From contig OZ037924.1 in NCBI GenBank assembly GCA_964035575.1, positions 992,001-1,056,000 on the forward strand: a stretch of 64,000 nucleotides of DNA. Direction: 5' to 3'. Every line of letters starts with the position of its first letter. Position 1 is the stretch's first letter. The notes beneath the pieces are model-generated. The model made no database searches, was not told where the DNA came from, and saw only the letters and a list, made by a program, of their open reading frames with translations. The stretch comes from Rhynchopus sp. YZ270_cl-10 (lineage: Eukaryota > Euglenozoa > Diplonemea > Diplonemida > Diplonemidae). The position numbers were made by a program, and so were the translations under genes. Below, piece after piece: positions 9,173 to 18,900 of the stretch.

Positions 9173-9665
9173 GTCAACCTTTTATCCCCCACTACAGTTA
9201 TCTCCCATTTCCCACACCCACGCTTTTTGTGGATTTTTCTTGGGTGGGATATTGAAAAAGAGATTTTTGTTTTATCCCCCTCACTACAACTAATCCCCCT
9301 TTTTTTTGAGAAAAAACTAGCCATATATTTTTATCCACCAGTTTACTCCTCCCCCTTTAACCTATACTATTTAGATTCAGCATGGATCTGGTCCACCCTG
9401 GTGCACCAAAAGTGCACTGTCATGAGAGGGCTTTTGTATTTCAAGTCGAATTTTTTTCTGTAATGCAGAGCCCGTGCCTGGTCACCCGAGGAACGATGAG
9501 GCGTTTGCACCTTTCGATTTCTCTTTCCACCCCTTTTCGCTTTAAAAGTCACTAGTGAAGTAGCTTTGATACGTCTAGGGAGATCTAGGGATCTATCAGA
9601 ATCTCGAAATAGCTTTAAACCGAGGTTATTTTACTACTTTTTGCCACTTACTCAGAGACACAGTG

Positions 9666-9824
9666 CACGACGTGGTCCAGAGGCACCTGACAAGTGAAAT
9701 CGCTTGTCATAAAAGTGACAAGTTAAATGACATGTAAATTACTTGTCATGACAAGCGACCACTTGTCGTCAGTTTCACTTGTCACAATGTATGACAAGTG
9801 AAATTGGTCCTGGACCACGTCGTG
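9666..9824. mobile_element. Hairpin MITE, ends CACGACGTGGTCC
   Basis: A 159-bp element with perfect 13-bp terminal inverted repeats (CACGACGTGGTCC at 9666-9678, GGACCACGTCGTG at 9812-9824). The interior is several inverted copies of ACAAGTGAAAT and CACTTGTC. Related to the hairpin at 355-474. Confidence 0.75.
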
Positions 9825-10426
9825 TATTTGTGTGTCCCAGCAAAGTGAAGTCACAACGTTTCCACTGCGTGTGAAGAGGAAACCCTTCCCATGGGATGAT
9901 CTCTTTTCATCATATTTCAACTTTCGTTCTCTCCTAACTACGCCCCCTAACCTATGCACTTTTGCACTTTCAACTTCTCTTTATTCATACCTCAAAAATA
10001 TAGTTATTGACGTGACAAACGAAGTACGCCATTCTTGTGATTCCTTCAGGCACAATACGCCATCAACCTGTTTGAGGCTGATTTACGCCAAAACTATGCC
10101 CAATCTTTGTCCAAAACAGAGCTTTTCCGACGTTTCTTTACTAATGAGCTGAAGAGAAGCTCCTTCATGTTAGTTTCTCTTTCATATATGCCCATTCAGG
10201 TAAGGTTGGAAGGGGGGAATTGAGAATACAAACACCAATCAAAATTTCCACATTTTTTTGGTTTTTGCGTTTTCCTGATCTCACTCCCCGTACGTAAAAG
10301 ACAGCACACCCTACTCTCCCCCGTTTTTGTGGTTTTGACCTCACAGGATTTCACTCAACAACCACCACCAGGGGCACACTGATCCTAGATCTCCTTCTTT
10401 CTCTCTCATCTGACACCACAAAAGGC

Positions 10427-10455
10427 ATCACTCCCCTCTTTGTTTCTTTCCCAAG
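10427..10455 (+). promoter_or_regulatory. Trans-splice acceptor directly at the ATG
   Basis: Almost identical to the tract before the paralogue at 8042: CTCCCCTCTTTGTTTCTTTC then CCAAG and ATG. Its conservation across the duplication fits a functional site. Confidence 0.55.
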
Positions 10456-11313
10456 ATGACCCAGCAGGTTAGCCTCCACTGCGAAAAGTCTAGCTACGAG
10501 GGGAAGTTGTCACAGAGCACGTTGGTCGACATTGAGGCACTGGACGACGCGAAGTGCGGCTTCTGCCGAGACATCGGTGCAGACCGCTGCAGGGGCGATC
10601 TCAAGAAGTTTGCTGCCCACGTTGTCGTCTGCACAGACACCCCCGCCACAGAGTGGGCATCCAAGCTGGGTGGCACCTCCGCCCCCGAAGATCTTGTCCG
10701 CAGTCTGAGCAGTGCGCTTCCGAAGGCAGCGAAGGTGTCTTTGGTAAACCTCTCAGGGTTTCGCAGCTGCGATGTGCTGGTGTTCCTTCCTGGGGCAAGG
10801 GTGCAGGTTAAACGCTCTGCGGCTGTGACGGATGCGGTTGGCATTGCAGAGGCGGTTGCGTCTGGGTCTGGTTTGGAAGAGCTTCCTGCGGAATCTGTGT
10901 TTGTGTTGGTGTGCGCGCATGCGAAGCGAGATGATCGGTGTGGGTTGACTGGTCCGGTTTTGGCAGATCTTGCGCAGCAGCATCTGGCGAAGAACAAATC
11001 AGCGCATGTTGGGAAGATCAGCCACGTTGGAGGGCATGCGTATGCAGGGAACGTTTTGATGTACGACAGTGCAGGCCTCGACTGGTTTGGTTATGTCAAC
11101 CCTGACAAGCTTGCCTCCGTGCTCGACCGTGTCTGGGATGACAGCACACTGCAGCGCTGGCGTGGCCGCATCGGTTTCAGCAGTGACGAGCTCCCCGCCA
11201 TGGAGAAGGTGCCCTTCCAGCTGAAGAAAAAACAAAAGAAAATGCTCTGCGCAGCAGCCTCCGCACTCACAGTGGTCTCTGCAGTGGTTTACTACCTGCG
11301 GAGGAAAAACTGA
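10456..11313 (+). CDS. Apd1/sucrase-ferredoxin-like protein, tail-anchored
   Basis: 285-residue full-length paralogue of 8042-8818. Cluster ligands C153, C162 (C-x8-C), H190 and H194 (H-V-G-G-H) are all present. After residue 250 it continues into a Lys-rich stretch (QLKKKQKKM), one hydrophobic segment (about residues 262-279, LCAAASALTVVSAVVYYL) and ends RRKN. That is the layout of a tail-anchored membrane protein, so the ferredoxin domain would face the cytosol from an organelle or ER membrane (inference). The two genes form a tandem duplication starting about 40-60 bases upstream of each ATG. Identity is very high over residues 100-245 and lower over residues 80-100. Confidence 0.92.
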   Translation: MTQQVSLHCEKSSYEGKLSQSTLVDIEALDDAKCGFCRDIGADRCRGDLKKFAAHVVVCTDTPATEWASKLGGTSAPEDLVRSLSSALPKAAKVSLVNLSGFRSCDVLVFLPGARVQVKRSAAVTDAVGIAEAVASGSGLEELPAESVFVLVCAHAKRDDRCGLTGPVLADLAQQHLAKNKSAHVGKISHVGGHAYAGNVLMYDSAGLDWFGYVNPDKLASVLDRVWDDSTLQRWRGRIGFSSDELPAMEKVPFQLKKKQKKMLCAAASALTVVSAVVYYLRRKN

Positions 11314-12328
11314 AGTTATGATGAGGTTTTTTTCCCAGTTTCACAAAGGAAAGAATCTAGGTGCATTGGTGTTCGTATTTATTGCGCAATCTTAGGGGGT
11401 GCATTACTTAAAGTGTGCGTGTGTCTTCCGTGTTTCAGCATTTTTTTTTCAACAGCGAAACGAAAAGGAACAGAAACAGAAAAATGAACAACAAAATCCA
11501 ACCAAGGAGTTAAATATTCCGGTTGAAACAGTGGGTGCACGGTGGACTAGGTCTCACCCTCTTGGCCACTGGCCAGTTAAGTCTGGTCGCTTGGACACTA
11601 TCAAATAGACGGGTCACCCTTTTGACAGTCGAATAAATAGTCATTGCTTGCAAGAGGAGGATGTTAGTCCACGGTACATAGGTGCCCTGGGGTTTGCTGC
11701 CTCAGGTGAGTGAGTTCTGGTCCACATATGAACTGTGTATGGTGTACAACAATCAACACAACGAGAGTAGAGTAGGAGGGAGGCAAAAAAACACACACAA
11801 CAACCATTTCTATCTTCGTCTGCTATCATGCTTCCCTCCTTTCCCTGTGAAGGGGAATTTTTTTTTTTTTTTTTGTTTATTTTTTGTTTGTTTGGCAGAT
11901 CGTAGTCCTTTGAGAACCATCCGACCTCTTGTGCTCTTCCACACAATCGTACCGTATTATTGTTTCTTCTTTAGTCTGCCAGTCTGAAGATTAGTTTTTT
12001 TTTCAAAAAAAAAAAAAAAAAACTTCTTATCAACGACATGTGTGAGGACGTAGGATCCTTCAAAAAAACTTATCTTGCCGTAGAAAAAAAATAATATTTT
12101 GCAACCACAATCTCTCTTCTTTTCGATGAGTTCTGTCCCCCTTTTTTTTTGTGTGGCTCTACACACAAAAAGAAAAGCAAAACAACAGCAAAAACGTTTC
12201 AGAACCTCTGCTCCTTTTCAAAACTCAAGGTGGCGACTTTTATGTGTTTTCCTTCTCCGGGGGTGCTGGCATCGTACAGTAATCGTCCAGCTCGTGTGGC
12301 CTGCATCGATTCTGTGATACTTATTCTA
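11314..12328. other. Intergenic, nothing recognised
   Basis: About 1 kb of A/T-run-rich DNA without a gene. I see no repeat with clear ends here. Confidence 0.5.
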
Positions 12329-13682
12329 TACATAGCGCTCCAATTAGACTCTAACTAGATAATTAGAGTCGGCAGTTCGAGTATAATTAGAGTCTTTAAA
12401 ACTCTAACTGAACTCTAATACTCTAACTGGACTCTAATTAGAGTCTAATTAGAGTCCTATAAGAGGGTCAATAAAGAGGGGCACATCAATCAATGCTATA
12501 GCCATCAACCCAGGGGTCATAGCTAGTGCAAGAAATTCGACTTTGTAATCCAGATAGTCTGTTCTCTGCTTGCAGAGAACCAGACACAAGAAAATATTGT
12601 TTGTTCCCCCAGAAAACCAGTGCACAATTCACACTCCTTGTGGATGGTCTTGTTGCCTTTTTAGCACAGGAATTTTGGCCCAGGGGCATGCACTTGAAGC
12701 ATGGCTATTTAGTGTGTATGGGGCAGTGTTGTTTTGTTATGAATTCTCTTTTGGTATTGTCGATCGCGGGTAGTTGTTCAACGCGAGGCTTGGATCTCTC
12801 CTGGGTTCATAAGTAGTATTTCTTCGGCTGAAATGAACGTATGCTCGCTATAGATTTCCCGTCAACACAGCCTTTGATACTGGGATTATCCCCTTCGACC
12901 CCTTAGTGGTAGTTAAATTCGATTGATATTTACATTCCTACAGATGAAAGAACAAGACACCACTTCTGTACCCGCGCATCAACATTTGTAGAAAATTTTG
13001 CACCCCAAACACCTTCAATAATGCCCGCCAAAAGGCGCCCCTTGTTGCTGGGAGTTTCTCATGTTTGATACCTGCACAGCAGGCATTCCTCTGAGTCCAA
13101 CGCTGCTTGGCCTGTCTGCGGCGTTGCACCGGAGGTGCACATAGAGTTTTTGCATCGCATTCCCTAATGTATGGGGCACACACACTTGAGGGCATGTGCC
13201 ACTGCGCGGGTCTGAGTACCTGGGTGCCCATAGCTGAGAATAAGCCGGGTCCCGAGTCCCGGTACTGGGTACTAGGTACAGTAGGACTAGGACTAGGCCC
13301 CCACCCTCCCGCGACCGGGTCCCCGACCCGCTTTCAGGCGGACCACAGCGCCTTCACATATTGTGTCCCAGTCCGGCTGAGAACTCGGTTCCCCAAGTCT
13401 TATTTTCAGCTATGTGGGTATCTGGGCACCTGGGTCCTACAGAGGAACCTTAGGGGAACCGGTTCCTTACGGCGTTTGCACCTACAAGAAGCCTGTTGTT
13501 TTACTCTAATTAGACTATAATTAGAGTGTAGTTAGAGTCTAATTATGCTCTAACTGCACTCTAATTATAGTCTAATTGAAGAAAAGCGACTCTAATTATA
13601 CTCTAACTGGACTCTAACTGACTTGGCCCAAAATCCCAGACTCTAATTATACCCTAATACTCTAATTAGAGCGCTATGTATA
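12329..13682 (+). mobile_element. Non-autonomous DNA transposon, TIR TACATAGCGCTC
   Basis: A 1.35-kb element whose ends read TACATAGCGCTCCAATTAGA and, reversed, TACATAGCGCTCTAATTAGA. The outer 150-190 bp on each side are packed with the motif ACTCTAATTAGAGT and variants, probably transposase-binding repeats. The interior has no transposase; its small open frames are not protein-like. The flanks share TTATTCT, a possible target duplication. A second copy is at 21471-22823 and a relative of the core at 1928-3075. Confidence 0.75.
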
Positions 13683-13738
13683 TTATTCTCTATTTATTAT
13701 TCGCTGCCTCTACAACAACAAAAAAAACAGCGTTTTGT

Positions 13739-13793
13739 ATAGTGGAGTTCATCCTCGGGTGTCTACACTAGTACAACCAAGTTTTCAAAAAAC
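13739..13793 (+). repeat. Short A-tailed dispersed repeat, R2 copy
   Basis: Best copy of R2: AGTGGAGTTCATCCTCGGGT, then TCTACACTAGTACAACCAAG and TTTTCAAAAAAC. Confidence 0.6.
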
Positions 13794-13900
13794 GAAAAAA
13801 ACGAAAGGAATCCCCCATTTTCAATCTTATTTTCAGCCTGCCCCGAGGCGTTTTTGCAACATCTCTTTTCTGATGAGTGGAAGCAGGGAGGTAGCACGTA

Positions 13901-14037
13901 TCAGATATAAACCACGAAAATCGCTGTAGGACTGCAATGGGTTAGGTGCCCCACCCCCTCGGTACACGCCGATTATTGTACCAAAAGGTACACTGTTCAA
14001 CTGTATTGTGTTTCAACTTTTTCAACCTCATCTACCA
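13901..14037 (+). repeat. Composite dispersed repeat copy upstream of HAT1
   Basis: Contains ATATAAACCACGAAAATC, GTAGGACTGCAATGGGTTAG, ACCAAAAGGTACACTGTTCA and TTGTGTTTCAACTTTTTC, in the order seen at 23967-24100. It ends 20 bases before the HAT1 start. Confidence 0.55.
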
Positions 14038-14052
14038 CACCCCCTTTCTCAG
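14005..14052 (+). promoter_or_regulatory. Probable trans-splice acceptor of HAT1
   Basis: T/C-rich tract ending CCCCCTTTCTCAG with the AG at 14051-14052, four bases before the ATG at 14057. This fixes the start there and excludes the upstream in-frame ATG at 13946. Confidence 0.6.
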
Positions 14053-14056
14053 AACA

Positions 14057-15469
14057 ATGGACCCACCCCTACCCCCAGGACTGCCAGGGCAGGAGTCTGC
14101 CATGCCTCCTCCCCCGCCCCCTGGCCTTCCGGGGCAGAATGCGCCGGCGGCTTCTCCAGCGGGCACTGCGATCCCGCCGTCCTCTGCTGGCCGCGATTTG
14201 AAGGTGCGTATGGGTGATACTGCGAAGGTGTATTTGCTTCCGGGTAGCCCGTATGACGCGGAGGTTCTATTTGCACCGAATTTGAGTGGATGTGCGGTGC
14301 TCATCGAGCATGGCGTCGCAGGCGCAGGGGCGCGCGCGCAACAGAAGTTTGACGCCCTGCTGAACACCACCTTGACCGAAACTGTGTGCAGACATCCTTG
14401 CTGGGAGCAGTTCAAACCGAAGTTGAATCCATCGGAGGCAGACATCAAGAAGATGATTGCCTCGCCAGCCACACCACTTCAAGGAAACATCCTGCATCGG
14501 TACAGCACCGACGCATCCCGCGAAGCAGGAGATGAATTTTTCATCTACGCTGCACCTTGTCTGGACAACCGCGACCTTTTCATTAAAATGCAGTTTTTTG
14601 TCGCCAAGATGGGCCCCCCTGGGCAGGTCGCACGCTATGCATTTGAAGAATTCGACAACGGCCTCCCCCTCCTTGACGAAACCTATATGTTCTTCACCGT
14701 CAAACAGCGTGCATCCAACCCCACTCCAGGCGTCTTCGAGATTATCAGCTACAGTGAGGGGGAGACCCACCCTCTGTTTCCTGGACAGAAGATGCTGGCG
14801 CTTACCTCACTCCTTACCCTCCCGATCCACCAGAACCAAGGCCACGCATCTGCGTTGGTCAGCGGGATCTGGAAATACGCGAAAACAGTTCTTGCTCCGT
14901 CGCATGGGGTGGTTCGCGTCCATTATGAACCTGCAAAATGCGCGGAGGAGGAGGAACGGCAGGATTTTGAAGCCTTCGCTTTGAAAGTCCATTTGGCGAG
15001 GATGATTCAGGAGCAGGTGTTTATCAAGTTGTCAAATGAGGTGCGTGAACCTTTGGATATCATGCACGATGCTTTTAGAGGTGATCCGGCGTTGACGGAT
15101 TGGCAGAAGCTGAGGGAGTCGAAGCGGAAGGCCTATGCTGGGCCTGTGGAGGTGGATGTCGAGGAGCTGTTGTGGAGCAGGAGAAGGGCCGCTGCAGCGG
15201 CGCGGAGACTGCTGCTTCCGGTGTCGACCGTGAGGGAGCTCTTTGAAATTAGTCTCTACCGTTGTCTCTCTGCCAGCACAGACCGGAATGTCTTCAAGCA
15301 TTTCATCCTACGTAGGATCTATGAAATGGACCGTGTCGACCTCGAGACCGCAACCGTCCAAGAAAACACCGTGCAAGTCCTCGAAACGAACTACAACGAG
15401 GCAAAGAAAGGATACAAAGAGCTGGCGGAAACCGCGCAGCAGATGCGGGTCAGCGCGATGGTGTGTTGA
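14057..15469 (+). CDS. HAT1: Histone acetyltransferase type B, HAT1-like
   Basis: 470-residue protein resembling HAT1, the GNAT enzyme that acetylates newly made histone H4 (Lys5, Lys12) before chromatin assembly. Alignable pieces: GNILHRYSTD followed by EFFIYAA (residues 144-165), equivalent to GTLLHTYS...FQIYKA of human HAT1; an ETYMFFTV strand (208-215); LLTLPIHQNQGHASAL (252-267), equivalent to ILTPFQGQGHGAQL, with the acetyl-CoA motif Q-N-Q-G-H-A at 259-264; and RVHYEPAK (287-294), where Glu291 matches the proposed catalytic Glu. DFEAFALKV (303-311) matches the following DFVLVK. The C-terminal 150 residues are helical as in HAT1. Odd feature: a Pro-rich N-terminus with two PPGLPGQ repeats. 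The acetyl-CoA motif is a relaxed version of the consensus. Confidence 0.8.
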   Translation: MDPPLPPGLPGQESAMPPPPPPGLPGQNAPAASPAGTAIPPSSAGRDLKVRMGDTAKVYLLPGSPYDAEVLFAPNLSGCAVLIEHGVAGAGARAQQKFDALLNTTLTETVCRHPCWEQFKPKLNPSEADIKKMIASPATPLQGNILHRYSTDASREAGDEFFIYAAPCLDNRDLFIKMQFFVAKMGPPGQVARYAFEEFDNGLPLLDETYMFFTVKQRASNPTPGVFEIISYSEGETHPLFPGQKMLALTSLLTLPIHQNQGHASALVSGIWKYAKTVLAPSHGVVRVHYEPAKCAEEEERQDFEAFALKVHLARMIQEQVFIKLSNEVREPLDIMHDAFRGDPALTDWQKLRESKRKAYAGPVEVDVEELLWSRRRAAAAARRLLLPVSTVRELFEISLYRCLSASTDRNVFKHFILRRIYEMDRVDLETATVQENTVQVLETNYNEAKKGYKELAETAQQMRVSAMVC

Positions 15470-15966
15470 GAGGGGTTCTTCTTTTTCTAGCATTTTTCAA
15501 GGCATTCCAAAGAGAAGGGTTGAAAGGGTAAAAGAGAAGTGGTTTTTGGCTCTTCTGGAGAGTGTCAAGGTATTGCTTTTTTGGGTTAGATTTTTAAAAA
15601 AAAACGAAGGGAAAAAATATAGGAGAATTTGTTTGTAAATATTTGTGATTGGGGAAAGAGGGTCTATTATTTTGTTCTTTTTGGACAAAAAAAAAAAAAA
15701 AACAACACGACCCCTCTGGCTGACCGTTTCTTCAGCTCATCAAAAAAAAAAAAAGAAAAAATAGCGCATTTTTTGCCGATACTGTAAAACGATCTTCCTA
15801 AACCCCCCCTTTTTTATAAAGAATACCGTCCCTTTCCTATTATCACGCCACTCTCCTACAACTAACTTAAACCCAGTCTCTCTTTTCTCTCTCTCTCTCT
15901 CTCTTTCTTCCCCCCCCTCCCGTACACCGCACCGTTCTTTTTCCGGCGCAACTGTAGTTTTACACG
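15470..15966. other. Intergenic between HAT1 and Amt-cyclase
   Basis: About 500 bp without a gene. It contains A-runs at 15686-15703 and 15741-15760 and ends in the CT-repeat splice tract at 15877-15957. Confidence 0.6.
15877..15957 (+). promoter_or_regulatory. Probable trans-splice acceptor, CT repeat tract
   Basis: About 75 bases of almost pure pyrimidine, including a (CT)n run, reaching the AG at 15956-15957, nine bases before the ATG. Confidence 0.6.
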
Positions 15967-18900
15967 ATGTTTACTGTGGAGGACATTCTGTCCAACCACA
16001 GTGTTTTGTATGCCCGCGCCGCGACGGTTGCGGCAGACAATGAAGCGCTTCGGTTGGGCACCAGCGGGTTTTTTGTGTTGTGTCTTGCGTTGGGACAGCT
16101 TTTTTTGAAGATTGGCTCTGCTCATAGTGGTGTTGTTGTCTCAACTATGACACACACCTTCACAAACTTTGCGATGTGCGGCCTTGCATGGTGGCTGTAC
16201 GGATTTGGTCTGGTCGCGGGAAGCGGCTCTGGTTTTGTTGGCGCCTCAACAAAATACTTCGCCCTCTCCCCAGGGGCAGGCAGCTCCGCTCACGACACAA
16301 TGGGTCTCTATGTATGGTGGATAAAAATGGTGATCACTCTAGGTGCATGCTCGGCAGGCGCGGTAGGGCGGGTCTCGTGGGAGGCGTATATCGTGGTGGC
16401 CTGCGTTGTGTCCACCTTCGGGTTTATTCCGGTCGTGCATTGGGTATGGGGGCCGGATGGGTGGCTGTCCCCTATAGCATCAGGGAGGCTTGGATCAGGG
16501 CTGTTAGATGGAGGGAGCTCTGTAGTGATTCACGTATTTGGAGGGGCGTCTGCAGCAACGATGCTGGTCATGGTGCCCTCAAAGCTCCGTGAAGTCTCGC
16601 ACGATAAATTCTCGGTGGGAACCGGTGTGATTCTGATGTGGTTTGGATGGTACGGTCTGCTCCTGCTGTCGGCGGATGACACTCAGGTTGTGGCGCATGC
16701 GATAGGCTTTTTGACGGTAGGGGCGGGTTGTGCGTGCCTCACGTCTCTTGCGCTTTCTGAAGGAAATGGATGGATTCTCCGGCACACCGCCAGGTGTACG
16801 GTAGCAGGGCTGGTCAGCTGCACCTCGGCAGGGTTGTACTGCCCAATGGCGTACAGTCTTTTGATTGGATCGGTCGGAGCAGTGATATCAACCATGGGAC
16901 ACAAAATGTGTGAAAAACACTACCTATTCGACCCATTCGACGCTGTCTCATCACACCTCCTTGCAGGCATATGGGGTGTAGTAGCTACAGCACTATTTGT
17001 CGATGAGGACCTCGTCAAGCGTAATGGATACGAATGGTCTGGCCGTGGAACGGTTATGGGTGTGCACCTGCTTGCTGTGGCTGCGGTGGCGGTGTGGGCT
17101 GTTCTGTGGACGTTCGTGGGGACAAAGCTTGCACGGCAGTGCCTAGGTCCGGGTGCGTATCGTACGAATGATTATGAGTCGCACGGTAGTGTGTACTGTG
17201 ATATGGTCTGCGACGCAAAGGATGTGATGGATGAGAAGGTGGGTGCCGAGGACGTCGTGAGCCTCGCGATCCCACTGCCACAGCGCACACCGTACCTCAC
17301 GTTGTACACGGCGCTAAGGCTCTCGTTGTACCTGACGTTCGTGGCGGCGCTGACGGCGGTTTCCTCCGCCAAGTACACCCCCGACGCAGAAGAAACAAGT
17401 GTCCCTACCAACCACACCCTCGAAGAACTATCGGCTCTCCTCACAGACGCACTAAACAGTGTGACCATGTCCCAATGTGACATCAGCACCCTCTGGATGC
17501 TGCAGTGCAGCGCGTGCGTCTTCCTCATGCAAATGGGCTTCTGCTTCCTCGAAGCCGGCGGCGTCCGTTCCGTGAGCGTCATTAGCATCATCTTCAAGAA
17601 CCTCGTGGACTGCTCCCTCGGAGCCTTGATGTGGTGGATGACAGGCTACGCCTTTGCATTCGGGAAGGGCTCTGGCTTCATCGGCGGTGAGGAGGCTATG
17701 TTTGCACTGTCCCCTAAGCCTGCAGACGATCTGTTTAAGGGTCTCGCGCACTTCTTCCTGAGTTTCACCTACATGACAGCATCGTGCACAATTGTGAGTG
17801 GTGCTGTTGCGGAACGGATGAACCTGTACGCGTACTGCCTGTTTGTGGTGGTGACGTGTGGGTTCACGTACCCCGTGGTGGTGCACTGGGGGTGGAGCTC
17901 GACAGGGTTCCTGAGTGCGTTTTCCGAGGACCGCATCTGGGGGAACGGTCTGCTGGACTTTGCGGGGAGTGGTGTGATCCACTTGTTTGGAGGCACCAGT
18001 GCTCTTTGTTTGGCTTACTTGATTGGGCCACGCAAACTGCGTGACAATATCGACTTGTTTTCGGAGGAAGGACAGGCAATCGTGTCGCCACACAATAAGT
18101 TCCTGCAGGCAGCAGGCACACTACTTTTGTGGATTTCCTGGTTTATGTTCAACGGTGGGAGTGTTGTGAGCTTCAGCAACGGTGGCTCAGCTGTGGCTGC
18201 ACAAGCGATTGTGTCCACCTGCATTGCAAGCTGTTTCGCAGGTGTTGTGGGGTTACTGTGCTCCCGGTACTTCTGTGGCTTCCTGGACATTGGACACGCA
18301 TGCAACAGCGTGCTTGTCGGTCTCGTCTCAATCACCTCAGCCTGTGCCTACGTCGAGATAGCGTTCAGCCCTCTGATCGGAGCAGTAGGCGTGGTCTTCT
18401 ACTTCGCTATCCACAAGCTGCGCATGCGCCTTCGGATTGACGACGTTGTGGATGCTGGCGCTGTGCACTTTGGGGGTGGGCTGTGGGGCTGCATCGCCAC
18501 GGGGCTGTTCTGCAACGAGGAGATCATGGAGGCTGCGCTTGAGAGGGAGGTGTCGGGGTACGGACTGTTCCTGGGCGGGGGTGGCACACAGCTTGGTGTG
18601 CAGCTGCTCTACTGCGCAGTGGTGATGGCGTGGTGTGGTCTGTGGTCTCTCGGTGTCTATTTTTTCTGCAAATACACCATTGGCGCTCGGGCGCATATTG
18701 ACGCCGAGATGGAGGGTCTTGACATACACGAGCACAAGGCACATTCCTACGACTACATTGAGAAGATGGAGAAGGAGCGGGCTATTGCGGTCGACTCTGT
18801 CGTCCTTGCTGAGCAGATTGCCTCGAGCCTTGTCAGCTTTGACCTTGAATCTGCGGAGGACGCCATCAACTGCACCGACAGCCCCCACCTCGATGCACTG

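Larger units (their letters stand above)
13683..14056. other. Intergenic, repeats leading into HAT1
   Basis: Holds an R2 repeat copy (13739-13793) and a composite repeat copy (13901-14037). The T/C-rich end of the latter becomes the presumed splice tract of the next gene. Confidence 0.55.

Noticed and set aside
13107-13520. 137-codon open frame inside the TACATAGCGCTC element
   Set aside because: It is not preserved in the second copy of the element and shows no transposase motif.
13946-14056. 37-codon extension of HAT1
   Set aside because: It lies in a dispersed repeat and upstream of the acceptor AG at 14051-14052.
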